The translations under genes and the position numbers were made by a program. Positions 10,484-11,045 of a stretch of 11,045 bases of DNA are shown in pieces. Under the pieces are notes generated by a model. That model made no database searches and was not told where the DNA came from. It worked only from the letters and a program-made list of their open reading frames with translations. How positions within the stretch are numbered: the first letter of the stretch is position 1; every line of letters begins with the position of its first letter. The stretch comes from Ophiocordyceps camponoti-saundersi (nom. inval.). Its lineage: Eukaryota; Ascomycota; Sordariomycetes; Hypocreales; Ophiocordycipitaceae. The stretch is taken from the NCBI GenBank assembly GCA_003339415.1, contig PDHQ01000694.1, forward strand, positions 1 to 11,045, given 5' to 3'.

Positions 10484-10570
10484 TTGCTAAGCTATATATA
10501 ATTATAATTATATATAGCAAGCTTCTAAAGAAGCCGCACTTTAGCGTGTTAAATAGCTATATATACTGCT
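10484..10570. other. Island that kept CpA/TpG dinucleotides
   Basis: Five CpA or TpG sites fall within about 85 bp (near 10486, 10519, 10537, 10547 and 10567). The window average is roughly one per 280 bp, and only about one per 500 bp in the first 8.9 kb. The island also has above-average G+C (AAGCCGCACTTTAGCGTG at 10530-10547). It contains the perfect palindrome described separately. It may be younger or less heavily RIPped than its surroundings. I see no gene in it. Confidence 0.6.
10491..10518. other. Perfect 28-bp palindrome
   Basis: GCTATATATAATTA at 10491-10504 is followed without a loop by its exact reverse complement at 10505-10518. The symmetry does not continue at the next base, but TTGCTA at 10484-10489 and TAGCAA at 10515-10520 form a slipped outer pairing. 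It could form a cruciform, or it may be the meeting point of two inverted sequences. AT-rich palindromes of this kind also arise by slippage, and no function can be assigned. Confidence 0.8.

Positions 10571-11045
<475 letters not shown>

Overview
This window looks like a dead, AT-rich, non-coding block from the genome of a filamentous ascomycete (Pezizomycotina). It has been saturated by repeat-induced point mutation (RIP). The evidence is the dinucleotide pattern. CpA and its complement TpG, the preferred RIP target, are almost gone: I found about 40 by eye in 11 kb, where several hundred of each would be expected at this base composition. CpT, CpC, CpG, ApC and GpT remain common, and TpA is everywhere. 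As a result TAA and TAG crowd every frame, TGA is nearly absent, and I found only four ATG triplets on the + strand and one on the - strand. No intact protein gene is possible, and I saw no rRNA, tRNA or CRISPR array. The species cannot be named from this sequence.

Layout. 1-127 is a perfect (AAT)n array. About 340-2220 is the best fossil gene: one + strand frame stays relatively open while the other two are full of stops. Weaker, frame-shifting coding traces continue to about 2620. About 2.6-4.2 kb has little recognisable content beyond a short open stretch near 3.6-3.8 kb and a small hairpin. Two direct copies of a repeat of about 1.87 kb lie at 4208-6079 and 6538-8407. They are collinear, each starts at a (TAA)6 tract, and they differ almost only by transitions. 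They are separated by 458 bp of unrelated sequence. A second coding fossil lies at about 8819-9502 (+), followed by T-rich low-complexity DNA. A small island around 10484-10570 has escaped much of the RIP and carries a perfect 28-bp palindrome. 10919-11045 is a perfect (TTA)n array.

The two terminal microsatellites are each exactly 127 bp by my count. This is the overlap expected from a de Bruijn assembly with k = 127, so the window is probably a whole contig cut at collapsed AAT/ATT arrays, and its ends are assembly ends rather than biological boundaries.

Nothing here works together as a functional system. The best reading is a graveyard of repeated, probably mobile, sequences inactivated by RIP. 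I could not recognise the protein family of any fossil frame. I found no convincing evidence for a novel active system.
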